A stretch of 5,930 nucleotides of DNA from positions 11,551 to 17,480 of the forward strand of contig JABUUT010000076.1 in assembly GCA_021443045.1 (NCBI GenBank), in the 5' to 3' direction. Position 1 is the first letter of the stretch, and each line of letters opens with the position of its first letter. Source of the stretch: Fibrobacteraceae bacterium. GTDB taxonomy: Bacteria > Fibrobacterota > Fibrobacteria > Fibrobacterales > Fibrobacteraceae. This document shows positions 5,621 through 5,930 of the stretch, one piece after another. The notes under the pieces are model-generated. The model was not told the DNA's origin and did not search any database. It was given only the letters and a program-made list of their open reading frames with translations. Position numbers and translations under genes: made by a program.

Positions 5621-5653
5621 CTTTTAAACAAACAACAAAAAAGAAGGTGCCAA

Positions 5654-5930
5654 ATGAAAAAAATCGGAAAACTCGCAATGATTACTGGTGTTGCTTGCCT
5701 TGCCTTGGTTGCATGCTCCAAGAAGGAACCACCCAAAACGGAGCCAGCTCCTGCTGCAGAACCTGTTGCTGAAGCCGCTCCAGTTGCCGAACAGCCTGCT
5801 CCTAACGCAGATTCTTTGGCTGCAGAACAGGCTCGCCTTGAAATGGAACGCCTGGAAGCCGAACGTGCCCGTTTGGAAGCTTTGATTAACCAGATTATGT
5901 CTGAAGATGTGTACTTCGACTTTGACCGTT
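5654..5930 (+). CDS. pal: Peptidoglycan-associated lipoprotein Pal (3' end cut by window)
   Basis: Pal anchors the outer membrane to peptidoglycan and is the final partner of the Tol system. The first 92 residues are visible. They comprise a lipoprotein signal peptide (KKIGK, hydrophobic core, lipobox LVAC with C21 as the lipidated residue and S22 at +2, consistent with outer-membrane sorting), an Ala/Pro/Glu linker (about 23-52), and a charged heptad-like helix (about 54-82). The first strand of the OmpA-like domain follows (VYFDFD, 86-91), where the window ends. The missing part should carry the diaminopimelate-binding residues. ATG at 5654 has AAGGTG at 5644-5649, preceded by an A-rich leader. 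It lies 33 bases after tolB. Confidence 0.93.
   Translation, partial: MKKIGKLAMITGVACLALVACSKKEPPKTEPAPAAEPVAEAAPVAEQPAPNADSLAAEQARLEMERLEAERARLEALINQIMSEDVYFDFDR

Noticed and set aside
1..5930. tRNA, rRNA, insertion sequence, phage or defence genes
   Set aside because: No terminal inverted repeats, transposase motifs, tRNA-like folds or non-housekeeping genes were visible; all substantial frames belong to the eight genes listed.

Overview
The window reads as an ordinary chromosomal segment of a Gram-negative (diderm) bacterium, and all genes lie on the plus strand. Two blocks are visible. The first (about 158-2304) holds three housekeeping genes: purN (purine synthesis), rnhB (RNase HII) and a gph-like HAD phosphatase. 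The second (about 2379 to the right edge) is a Tol-Pal cell-envelope operon in the order tolQ-tolR-tolA-tolB-pal, with pal cut off by the window end. Lineage is inferred, not proven. The base composition is balanced, the PurN has a GGKGFWG-type loop that I associate with the Bacteroidetes/Fibrobacter side of bacteria, and TolA is of the short proline-rich TonB type. Together these fit Fibrobacterota (Fibrobacter-like) or another FCB-group organism.

Layout. Bases 1-157 hold no gene I can support, only a leader with two short hairpins. purN (158-742), rnhB (784-1551) and gph (1573-2304) are separated by 41 and 21 bases and probably share a transcript. The 169-base gap from 2305 to 2473 is AT-rich. 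It contains a plausible sigma70-type promoter (2379-2407) followed at once by three TGTGAA hexamers spaced exactly 11 bases apart (2410-2442), the most striking non-coding signal in the window. The Tol-Pal genes then follow with gaps of 9, 7, 20 and 33 bases.

How the Tol genes work together, from knowledge of the family: TolQ and TolR form the proton-driven inner-membrane motor. TolA is anchored to it and spans the periplasm. TolB is a periplasmic beta-propeller. Pal is the outer-membrane lipoprotein that binds peptidoglycan through an OmpA-like domain. Together they pull in the outer membrane at division and keep the envelope intact. Key residues are present in every component seen: TolQ T145 and T178, TolR D20, TolA H30, a TolB signal peptide, and a Pal lipobox with C21.

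I found no mobile element, CRISPR array, RNA gene or clearly new system. The points worth a second look are the phased repeats at the tol promoter, the TTG start of tolQ, the unusual TolA linker and membrane motif, an insertion in RNase HII, and a lengthened helix in Pal.
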